A stretch of DNA of 6,099 nucleotides, taken from Opitutaceae bacterium (GTDB taxonomy: Bacteria; Verrucomicrobiota; Verrucomicrobiia; Opitutales; Opitutaceae). This document shows, piece after piece, positions 1 through 5,954 of the stretch. Position 1 is the first letter of the stretch. Every line of letters starts with the position of its first letter. The notes under the pieces are model-generated. The model was not told the DNA's origin, did not search any database, and saw nothing but the letters and a program-made list of their open reading frames with translations. The DNA lies in contig JAHFTI010000275.1 of the NCBI GenBank assembly GCA_023265535.1, positions 1-6,099 of the forward strand. Reading direction: 5' to 3'. The position numbers and the translations under genes are program-made.

Positions 1-825
1 GCGGATGTCTATGGCGGCGGTCGCAGCGAGGAGCTCATCGGGCGCTACCTGGCTCTCAACAAGCCGCCCGTGACGGTTGCGACCAAGCTGGGACGCACCC
101 AGGAGCTGTATCCGGGCTCATACACCGAGAGCGGCGTGCGCCAGGCAGTCGAAAACTCCCTCAGGCGGCTGGGCACCGACTCACTGGATCTCATCCAGCT
201 TCACTGCATTCAGACCTCGGTCCTTCGCGAGGGCGCGGTCTTTGATTGGCTCAGGGCGCTGCGAGCGGAGGGCAAGGTGCGCGCCTTCGGTGCCAGCGTC
301 GAGTCTATGGAGGAGGCGGAACTCTGCCTGGCGCAGCCCGGCCTCGCCTCGCTCCAGGTGATCTTCAACCTGTTTCGCCAGAAGCCGCTCGAGACGGTGC
401 TCCCCAAGGCCAGGGAAATGGGCGTGGGCATCATCGTTCGCCTCCCCCTGGCCAGCGGACTTCTCAGCGGAAAATTCACCCAGGACACGACTTTTTCCCC
501 TGGCGACCATCGCAGCTACAACAGGGACGGCGCCGCCTTCAATGTCGGGGAGACCTTTGCCGGCCTTCCCTTTGCCACCGGCGTCGCAGTCGCCTCGGAA
601 CTCAAGGCCATGGTCCCCGCAGGCATGGACATGGCGGCCTGGTCGCAGCGCTGGATCCTCGATTGCGACGCCGTCACCACGGTCATCACCGGAGCCAGCA
701 AGCCGGCGCAGGTGCGGATGAACGCCGGCGCCTCCGCGCTGCCCAGGCTCACGCCTCAGCAGCACGAGTCCCTGGCCCTGTTCTATCGGGAAAAAGTCGC
801 ACGCCACATTCGCGGCCCCTATTGA
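1..825 (+). CDS. Aldo/keto reductase, 5'-truncated by window edge
   Basis: The reading frame is open from base 1 to the TGA at 823-825, giving 274 visible residues. Family members are usually about 310-340 residues, so roughly 40-60 N-terminal residues lie off the left edge. The visible protein opens with ADVYGGGRSEELIG, the family signature around the catalytic tyrosine (Y4); the catalytic aspartate should be just upstream. The catalytic lysine is in VATKLG (K29) and the catalytic histidine in LIQLH (H68). PLASGLLSGKF and a late GASKPAQVRMN segment (231-241) match the NADP(H)-binding end of the barrel; the usual proline before that glycine is threonine here. These enzymes are cytoplasmic TIM-barrel, NAD(P)H-dependent carbonyl/alcohol oxidoreductases, and the exact substrate cannot be read from sequence. 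A sugar or sugar-derived aldehyde is plausible given the permease and glycosidase downstream. The GTG at 70 is internal to the conserved domain and is not the start. Confidence 0.93.
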   Translation, partial: ADVYGGGRSEELIGRYLALNKPPVTVATKLGRTQELYPGSYTESGVRQAVENSLRRLGTDSLDLIQLHCIQTSVLREGAVFDWLRALRAEGKVRAFGASVESMEEAELCLAQPGLASLQVIFNLFRQKPLETVLPKAREMGVGIIVRLPLASGLLSGKFTQDTTFSPGDHRSYNRDGAAFNVGETFAGLPFATGVAVASELKAMVPAGMDMAAWSQRWILDCDAVTTVITGASKPAQVRMNAGASALPRLTPQQHESLALFYREKVARHIRGPY

Positions 826-859
826 GGTGCCGCGCGCACAAAACGCCTTGCGCCCCCCC

Positions 860-875
860 TCACCTTGCCCGGTGA
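860..875 (+). promoter_or_regulatory. Small hairpin over the ribosome site of the MFS gene
   Basis: TCACC (860-864) and GGTGA (871-875) are perfect complements separated by the six-base loop TTGCCC. The 3' arm contains the only Shine-Dalgarno-like bases before the ATG at 883, so in mRNA the stem could partly hide the ribosome site. A five-pair stem is short and may be chance in GC-rich DNA. The rest of the 826-882 gap holds no recognisable promoter or terminator, which fits read-through from the reductase gene. Confidence 0.25.
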
Positions 876-882
876 TGGGCGC

Positions 883-2100
883 ATGGCCAGGACGCCACGC
901 TTCGGGCTGCTGCTGCTCGCCCTCATCTACACCGCCTTTGTAAGCCTCGGACTCCCCGACGGCATCATGGGAACGGCATGGCCGCAGATCAGGGCCGACT
1001 TCGGAGCCCCGCTCAACGCCAACTGGCCCATCTATGTGGTGGGCATGGCAGGCGGCCTGCTCTCCAGTTTCTCAGCAGGCGCGCTCATGAGGAGAATGGG
1101 CACGGGGCACATCCTCCTGGCCACCACCCTGCTCAGCTGCGCCTCGATGGCGGGATGCGCCCTGAGCCCCACCCTGGGCCTCATCGTGGGCATCGCCTTC
1201 CTCATCGGCCTCTCGAACGGGGCGGTGGACGCCGCGCTGAACCACCATGCAGCCACCCACCTGAGCTCGCGCCACATGAACTGGCTGCACGGCTTCTGGG
1301 GCGTCGGGGTGTCGCTGGGCACCCTGATCATCTCAAGCGTCTGCGCCCTGGGCGGTGACTGGAGGACAGCCTGCCTCTGCGTGGCCGGCCTACAGGCCCT
1401 GCTCAGCCTGTTTTTCCTCGCCAACCAGCCGGCCTGGGAGGCGCCGGCCGAGGGTATCCACGAAACCACTACCGAGCCCTCCCCTGCCGAGAGGCCCGCC
1501 ACGGCGGCCACGCTGCGCCTGCCCACCGCCTGGGTGAACATGGGGGCCTTCTTCCTGTATTGCAGCGTGGAATTCGGCACCGGGGTGTGGACCACCAGCC
1601 TCCTCCAGGAGGGACGCGGCTGGCCGGCGGACCGCGCCGCCCTCTTCGTCACCTTCTTCTGGGGCTCGCTCACCGTGGGACGTTTCCTCACGGGCACCTT
1701 CTCCAACGCGATCGGTTCCCGCCGCATCCTGCGTGGCGCCCTCGCGGGAGTGCTCACAGGAACCCTCCTCATCGCGCTCTCCAGCCTCTGCGGCCGCGGA
1801 AGCCTCGGAGGCATCGTGACTGCGGCAGGGCTCCTGACCACGGGGCTTTGCCTGGCCCCCCTCTACCCCACCCTGATGCATGACACCCCCGCCCTCGTCG
1901 GCCGCGGCCATTCCATGAACCTGATCGGATTCCAGGCCGCCGCCGCCAACATCGGGCTGACCTGCACCCCCGGACTGATGGGCACCCTCATGCGCCAGAG
2001 TTCCGTGGAATGGCTCGGCCTGCTGCTGTTCGTGCCCGCCTGCGGACTGCTCGGCCTGGTGCTCCTGCGCGAGCGCCTCCGCTTGGGGGTGCAGTCCTAG
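883..2100 (+). CDS. MFS transporter, probable sugar-type permease
   Basis: A 405-residue hydrophobic protein, the usual length for a 12-helix major facilitator. Helix 1 is GLLLLALIYTAFVSLGLPDG; the SLGLPDG ending is common in the FucP/YbjJ-like branch of MFS permeases. The loop after helix 2 has a degenerate motif A (GALMRRMGTG, 66-75), and the second half repeats it (GTFSNAIGSRR, 271-281), as expected from internal duplication. Helices 4-5 carry NGAVDAALNHH and MNWLHGFWGVG, also typical of that branch. A hydrophilic Pro/Glu/Thr-rich central loop covers about 181-216. I chose the ATG at 883: it places the first helix close to the N-terminus and has GGTGAT (871-876) before it as a weak ribosome site. 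An in-frame TTG at 865 would add six residues. The gene follows the reductase by 57 bases and precedes a secreted glycosidase, so import of a mono- or oligosaccharide is the likely role; the substrate is unknown. Confidence 0.9.
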   Translation: MARTPRFGLLLLALIYTAFVSLGLPDGIMGTAWPQIRADFGAPLNANWPIYVVGMAGGLLSSFSAGALMRRMGTGHILLATTLLSCASMAGCALSPTLGLIVGIAFLIGLSNGAVDAALNHHAATHLSSRHMNWLHGFWGVGVSLGTLIISSVCALGGDWRTACLCVAGLQALLSLFFLANQPAWEAPAEGIHETTTEPSPAERPATAATLRLPTAWVNMGAFFLYCSVEFGTGVWTTSLLQEGRGWPADRAALFVTFFWGSLTVGRFLTGTFSNAIGSRRILRGALAGVLTGTLLIALSSLCGRGSLGGIVTAAGLLTTGLCLAPLYPTLMHDTPALVGRGHSMNLIGFQAAAANIGLTCTPGLMGTLMRQSSVEWLGLLLFVPACGLLGLVLLRERLRLGVQS

Positions 2101-2213
2101 CCGCGCCCCAACCCTCGCCAGTGCCGAGAGGCCTTTGCTCCATGGTTTGCCAGTTGAGAATGCTTGCTCCAAACTTGAGAAAGCGGGGCTTGCCCCCATG
2201 CCTTACCCCACCC
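2101..2213 (+). promoter_or_regulatory. Intergenic region before the glycosidase, possible regulatory repeats
   Basis: This 113-base gap shows no intrinsic terminator for the MFS gene and no convincing -35/-10 pair; the best is TTGCCA (2147-2152), a 17-base spacer, then CAAACT, which matches the -10 consensus at only 3 of 6 positions. It contains two exact TTGAGAA copies (2154-2160 and 2175-2181), 21 bases apart and so on one face of the helix, and a short GGGG-CTTG-CCCC hairpin (2185-2196) just ahead of the chosen start. An operator for a sugar-responsive regulator is possible but unproven. Confidence 0.3.
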
Positions 2214-4292
2214 ATGCCGGCCCTTCCCCACCTCCCACGCTTCCTTGTGTTGTTCCTGGCACTGAGCTGCCACTGGCTGCAAGCCGCCGGCTACGTGCCT
2301 TTTACCTTCACCGTGGCCTCCGACGGCAGGCCGCCCCTCTCCCGGGAAATCTCCGCCCAGGTGCGGCACGCGGATGGCAGGGTTCTTTCCCTGCCCGCCT
2401 TCCCTTCGGGTGGAGACAGCTACTGCGTGCGCGCCATGGCGTATCAGAAAGGCGACTACACCCTGCTCGGTGTGAGTGAGCTCCGCGACGGGAAGGTCGC
2501 CGAACTGAAGGCCGCCCTCCAAGGGCCCGCCACGCAGTCCGTCACGGAAGCCCTCGCCCTGGACATGGTCCGCGTGGACGCCTCACAAACCAACAGGTTT
2601 GTGACGGACAGCGGCGTCCCCTTCTACCCGCTCGGCATGAACCTCGCCTGGCCCGCCGGCGAACGCCTTTCCTACTACAGAAACAGCTTCAGCGCCCTGC
2701 GCGCCCATGGCATGAACTGGACGCGCATCTGGTTCGCCAACTGGGGCGGCCTGAACCTCGACTGGACGCAGGACGACCTGGGCGACTCACCCGCCCCCGG
2801 GGAGCTGAATGAACGCGTGGCACAGACCTGGGACGCGATCATCGAGGACGCCACAGCCAAGGGCATCCGCGTGCAGATGGTGTTCCAACACCACGGCCAG
2901 TACAGCGCCAAGGTGGACTCCAACTGGAAGGACAATCCCTGGAACGCCGCCAACAAGGGAGGCTTCCTCAAGACGCCCTCCGACTTTTTCACCGACGAGA
3001 CCGCGCGCCGCCTGACGCGGCAAAAGTACCGCTACATCGTGGCGCGCTATGGTTGGTCCCCGGCGGTGATGGCCTGGGAACTCTTCAACGAGGTGTACCA
3101 GACCGACGCCTATCTCGCCGGCGACATCAGGGCCGTCGCCGACTGGCACAACGAAATGGCCGACACCCTGCGCGCGATCGATCCCTACCACCATCTGGTC
3201 ACGACCAGCCTCAACGACATCAGGAGCCCGATCTGGGAGCGCATGGACTTCCTCCAGCCGCACCTCTACGCCGCGAATGTCATCGACAGCGTCCGCAGCT
3301 TCTACCCCTCGCTCGAGGGAATTCGCCGTCCCATCTTCTACGGCGAGGTCGGCGACGATGCCGTGCTGCTTCCCCGCCCCCTGCTCGACTCGGGCGCACC
3401 GATCATCGCCTCGATGTGGTCCAGCATCATGGGCGACTCCGAATACCCCGCCCAGCCCTGGTACCCGGAGCGCCTGCTGAACAAGGAGCGCCTCGCGAAT
3501 CTCTCCTCGTTCGCAGGCTTCATCTCCGCCTTCCGCCTTGCCTCCCGCAACGGACTGAAGGCCTTCCAGCCCGCGGTTGAAAGCGAGGCCCGCGTGCCCC
3601 ACATCATTCCCGCGGGGCAATGGTGGAACCGCAGGCCCAACGGCTTCGTCAAGGTGCCCTCCGACGGCAGCATCAATCCCGACATCACCAGCATCCCCCG
3701 CGCCTATGTGGGGGCGGACAACGCGGTCACCGACGGCTATCCGCGCAATGCCGTCATCCAGGCGAGCTTCCCGAAGGTGGCCAAGCTCACCCTGCGCCTC
3801 AATGATGTGGGTGCCTGGGGCTCCAGCCTCCGCGTGCGCGTGGACGGAACGGAGGTGCTCAACGCCGAATGGGCCTCCAACATGAAGGGCGACCCCAAGC
3901 GTCCCCAGCAGCCCGCCTCCTTCTGCTTTGTTGTCCAGCCGGGCAACCACGAAATCGTCATCGAGAATCCGCGCGGCCCCGACTGGTTCGATTTCCACAG
4001 CCTCGACCTCGGCATCGAGGCCCCCGCCCTGGCCGCCGTCGGCCGCCGCAGCCCGGACTTCGTGATGCTCTGGGTCTGGCACCGCACCGGCCTGTTTGGG
4101 CAGGAGCCCCCCTCCAGCGGCAAGATCCTGATCGAGGACCTGCCTGCAGGCACCTGGCGGGCGACCTGGTGGGAGACGGCGACGGGAAAAGCCACCCCGT
4201 TGCCTGATTTCCAGCACCCCGGTGGGCGCTTCAGCCTGGCCACGATCGCCCTGGCACGCGATGCCGCGGTCGTCCTGGAAAAGCTCCCGTGA
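2214..4292 (+). CDS. Exported GH5-like (clan GH-A) glycoside hydrolase with DUF5060-like N-terminus
   Basis: A 692-residue multidomain glycosidase. Residues 1-25 look like a Sec signal peptide: a hydrophobic core RFLVLFLALS, then a likely cut after LQA or LQAAG. The LALSC stretch is a poor lipobox, so a soluble secreted or periplasmic form is favoured. About 28-100 resembles the Ig-like DUF5060 (PLSREISAQV, LPAFPSGGDSYCVRA). From about 117 to 430 a TIM barrel opens with FVTDSGVPFYPLGMN. The predicted acid/base is E293 in MAWELFNEV and the predicted nucleophile is E378 in FYGEVGDD; H350 and Y352 in PHLYAANV fit the strand-6 active-site positions of clan GH-A. About 505-602 looks like a beta-sandwich, possibly carbohydrate-binding (KLTLRLNDVG, NHEIVIENP, DWFDFHSLDLG), and 614-692 like a C-terminal Ig-type domain (WRATWWETATGK). 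Substrate unknown: beta-mannan, cellulose-like or other beta-glycosides are possible. The ATG at 2214 was chosen for the signal peptide despite lacking a Shine-Dalgarno; ATG 2160 or TTG 2190 would lengthen the N-terminus. Confidence 0.87.
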   Translation: MPALPHLPRFLVLFLALSCHWLQAAGYVPFTFTVASDGRPPLSREISAQVRHADGRVLSLPAFPSGGDSYCVRAMAYQKGDYTLLGVSELRDGKVAELKAALQGPATQSVTEALALDMVRVDASQTNRFVTDSGVPFYPLGMNLAWPAGERLSYYRNSFSALRAHGMNWTRIWFANWGGLNLDWTQDDLGDSPAPGELNERVAQTWDAIIEDATAKGIRVQMVFQHHGQYSAKVDSNWKDNPWNAANKGGFLKTPSDFFTDETARRLTRQKYRYIVARYGWSPAVMAWELFNEVYQTDAYLAGDIRAVADWHNEMADTLRAIDPYHHLVTTSLNDIRSPIWERMDFLQPHLYAANVIDSVRSFYPSLEGIRRPIFYGEVGDDAVLLPRPLLDSGAPIIASMWSSIMGDSEYPAQPWYPERLLNKERLANLSSFAGFISAFRLASRNGLKAFQPAVESEARVPHIIPAGQWWNRRPNGFVKVPSDGSINPDITSIPRAYVGADNAVTDGYPRNAVIQASFPKVAKLTLRLNDVGAWGSSLRVRVDGTEVLNAEWASNMKGDPKRPQQPASFCFVVQPGNHEIVIENPRGPDWFDFHSLDLGIEAPALAAVGRRSPDFVMLWVWHRTGLFGQEPPSSGKILIEDLPAGTWRATWWETATGKATPLPDFQHPGGRFSLATIALARDAAVVLEKLP

Positions 4293-4302
4293 GCAGCACG
4301 CC

Positions 4303-4324
4303 GAGCCCCAAATAAACAGGGCTC
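4303..4324 (+). promoter_or_regulatory. Palindrome GAGCCC-N10-GGGCTC after the glycosidase gene
   Basis: Two perfectly complementary six-base arms (4303-4308 and 4319-4324) flank an A-rich ten-base loop, starting 11 bases past the glycosidase stop. The position suits a terminator or mRNA 3'-end stabilising hairpin, but no T-run follows, so it is not a standard intrinsic terminator. Its centre lies about 77 bases before the transcription start predicted for the downstream sigma-54 promoter, so a dimeric activator could also bind here as an enhancer. It does not match the NtrC consensus as I know it. Confidence 0.4.
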
Positions 4325-4354
4325 ATGAAAACAACGCAGCGATCTTATGAAATC
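4322..4354 (+). repeat. Imperfect direct repeat upstream of the sigma-54 promoter
   Basis: CTCATGAAAAC (4322-4332) and CTTATGAAATC (4344-4354) match at 9 of 11 positions and start 22 bases apart, about two helical turns. They sit just upstream of the -24 element in the most A/T-rich part of the gap. They could be half-sites for an activator or simply chance. Confidence 0.3.
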
Positions 4355-4363
4355 GGCGGTGCC

Positions 4364-4380
4364 TTGGCATGAGCGTTGCT
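4364..4380 (+). promoter_or_regulatory. Sigma-54 (RpoN) -24/-12 promoter for the cpATP-grasp/alpha-E operon
   Basis: TTGGCATG, four bases, then TTGCT. This differs from the consensus TTGGCACG-N4-TTGCT by one base (C to T in the -24 box). The invariant GG (4366-4367) and GC (4378-4379) are separated by exactly ten bases, the spacing sigma-54 requires. With the C of GC at -12, the predicted transcription start is about A4391, giving a 34-base leader before the ATG at 4425. It lies in the only sizeable gap before the operon and points the right way. Sigma-54 promoters need an AAA+ enhancer-binding activator, which is not in this window. Confidence 0.75.
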
Positions 4381-4424
4381 AGTGGGAGGCATGGGGCAAC
4401 ACCGCCCCGGTAACCCACCGATCC

Positions 4425-5954
4425 ATGCGTTTTCAGAATTACGAGGTTGGAAACTTCTACGACGAAGTCTTCGAGACTGGCCTGGAACCACGCTCACCCG
4501 CACGCACCCTGGTCCGCAACATCGAGGCTCTCCCGGCCGGGGAGTTGCTGTCGCGCCAGAACGCAGCCGAGCGGGCGCTCATGAACATGGGCATCACCTT
4601 CAACGTCTATGGCGCCAGTCAGGGCGTGGAGAAGATCTTCCCCTTTGACCTGGTGCCGAGGGTCTTGCCCTCCTCGGAATGGAACTGGATCGAAAAGGGC
4701 CTCAAGCAGCGCATCCAGGCACTCAACCTCTTCCTCGACGACCTCTATCACGACCAGAAAATCCTGAAGGACGGCATCGTTCCCCGCGAGATCATCGAAT
4801 CCTCGAAGGTCTTCCGCAAGGAGTGCATAGGCCTGAATCCGCCGCGTGGCATCTGGTGCCACGTCACCGGCACCGACCTGGTCCGCCACAGCGACGGGCA
4901 GGTCTATGTGCTGGAGGACAACCTGCGCTGCCCCTCGGGCGTGTCGTACGTCCTGCAGAACCGCCACGTGATGAAGAGCATGTTCCCGAAGGTCTTCGAG
5001 GCCCTCAAGGTGCGTGCCGTCTCCGATTACCCGGGCCACCTGCGCGACATGCTGGAGTACCTGGCGCCGGACGCCGCTCAGACGCCGCGCGTGGTGTTGC
5101 TCACTCCGGGCATCTACAATTCGGCCTACTTCGAACACAGCTTCCTCGCGCAGCAGATGGGCATCGAGCTCGTCGAGGGACGGGACCTCGTGGTGAAGGA
5201 CGGCTACGTCTGCATGCGCACCACCAAGGGCTTCGAGCGCGTGGACGTGATCTACCGCAGGCTCGACGACGACTTCATCGACCCGAAGGTCTTCCGCAAG
5301 GATTCCATGCTGGGTGTTCCCGGCCTGATGGAGGTGTACAAGGCGGGACGCGTGGCCCTGGCCAACGCACCGGGCACGGGAGTGGTGGACGACAAGGTCG
5401 TGTACGCCTACATCCCCAGGGTCATCAAGTACTACCTGGGCGAGGAGGCGATAATTCCCAACGTGCCGACCTACATCTGCTCCGAGGAGGAAAGCCTGAA
5501 GTACACGCTGGACAACCTCGACAAGCTGGTGGTGAAGGCGGCCAACGAATCGGGCGGCTACGGCATGCTCGTGGGCCCCCATTCCACGGCCGCGCAGCGC
5601 AGCGAGTTCGCGAAGATGGTGAAGGAAAACCCGCGCAACTACATTGCCCAGCCCACGCTCTCGCTCTCCCGGGTGCCCACCATCATCGATGGCCATTTCG
5701 AGGGACGCCACGTGGACCTGCGCCCCTACATCCTTTACGGCAAGGACATCTACGTCCTCCCAGGCGGACTCACCCGCGTGGCCCTCAAGAAAGGCTCGCT
5801 CGTGGTGAATTCCTCCCAGGGCGGCGGCTCGAAGGACACCTGGGTCCTCGACGACAGTGCGGACCAGCAGGCAGCCACTGACGCCAGCCAGGTCCAGGCA
5901 CAGTCCCAGTCCTCCACCCTCAGCACCTCTTCCACGGAGCCCATCGCATGCTAA
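4425..5954 (+). CDS. Circularly permuted ATP-grasp protein (cpATP-grasp type 2, DUF404/DUF407)
   Basis: A 509-residue protein with the hallmarks of the circularly permuted ATP-grasp family: N-terminal NFYDEVFE, VLEDNLRCPSGVSYVLQNR (E164, D165, N166 and R168 in the likely nucleotide/metal site), NAPGTGVVDDK, then K371 followed by the glycine-rich ESGGYGMLVGP (375-385), HVDLRPY (429-435) and NSSQGGGSKDTW (462-473). ATP-grasp enzymes activate a carboxylate as an acyl phosphate and join it to an amine or thiol; this family is predicted to form a peptide or amide bond, with substrate unknown. No signal peptide or membrane segment is seen, so it is probably cytoplasmic. The conserved domain ends near 473 and is followed by a 36-residue Gln/Ser/Thr-rich tail ending in Cys. 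The start is fixed by MRFQNYEVGNFYDE, the family's usual beginning, though no good Shine-Dalgarno precedes it. The alpha-E gene overlaps its stop, so the two proteins are probably made together. A sigma-54 promoter lies 45 bases upstream. Confidence 0.93.
   Translation: MRFQNYEVGNFYDEVFETGLEPRSPARTLVRNIEALPAGELLSRQNAAERALMNMGITFNVYGASQGVEKIFPFDLVPRVLPSSEWNWIEKGLKQRIQALNLFLDDLYHDQKILKDGIVPREIIESSKVFRKECIGLNPPRGIWCHVTGTDLVRHSDGQVYVLEDNLRCPSGVSYVLQNRHVMKSMFPKVFEALKVRAVSDYPGHLRDMLEYLAPDAAQTPRVVLLTPGIYNSAYFEHSFLAQQMGIELVEGRDLVVKDGYVCMRTTKGFERVDVIYRRLDDDFIDPKVFRKDSMLGVPGLMEVYKAGRVALANAPGTGVVDDKVVYAYIPRVIKYYLGEEAIIPNVPTYICSEEESLKYTLDNLDKLVVKAANESGGYGMLVGPHSTAAQRSEFAKMVKENPRNYIAQPTLSLSRVPTIIDGHFEGRHVDLRPYILYGKDIYVLPGGLTRVALKKGSLVVNSSQGGGSKDTWVLDDSADQQAATDASQVQAQSQSSTLSTSSTEPIAC
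5936..5939 (+). promoter_or_regulatory. Ribosome binding site for the alpha-E gene
   Basis: GGAG lies inside the last codons of the cpATP-grasp gene, eight bases before the ATG at 5948. It supports that start and independent re-initiation at the overlap ATGCTAA (5948-5954), where the downstream start and upstream stop share seven bases. This is the clearest Shine-Dalgarno at any start in the window. Confidence 0.6.

Noticed and set aside
70..72. GTG as the start of the aldo/keto reductase
   Set aside because: The frame is open to base 1 and encodes the conserved YGGGRSEELIG segment upstream of it, so the gene starts outside the window.
1390..2199. Minus-strand open frame opposite the MFS gene
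   Set aside because: Gly/Glu/Ala-rich translation is the antisense image of hydrophobic membrane codons; no independent support.
2010..2213. Upstream extension of the glycosidase reading frame to an ATG at 2010
   Set aside because: It would overlap the MFS gene by about 90 bases, gives an Arg/Ala/Pro-rich sequence, and would bury the clear signal peptide that starts at 2214.
2787..4217. Long minus-strand open frame (476 codons) opposite the glycosidase gene
   Set aside because: Low-complexity Gly/Val/Asp/His composition, no motifs, and complete overlap with a well-supported + strand enzyme.
4303..4324. Standard intrinsic terminator for the glycosidase gene
   Set aside because: The stem is good but is followed by ATGAAAACAA rather than a T-run, so I list it only as a palindrome of undecided role.
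4376..4648. Small + strand open frame crossing the start of the ATP-grasp gene
   Set aside because: The TTG start lies within the -12 box of the promoter and the translation shows only Arg/Gly/His-rich frame-shadow composition. The internal ATG at 4391 is kept only as a possible decoy start.
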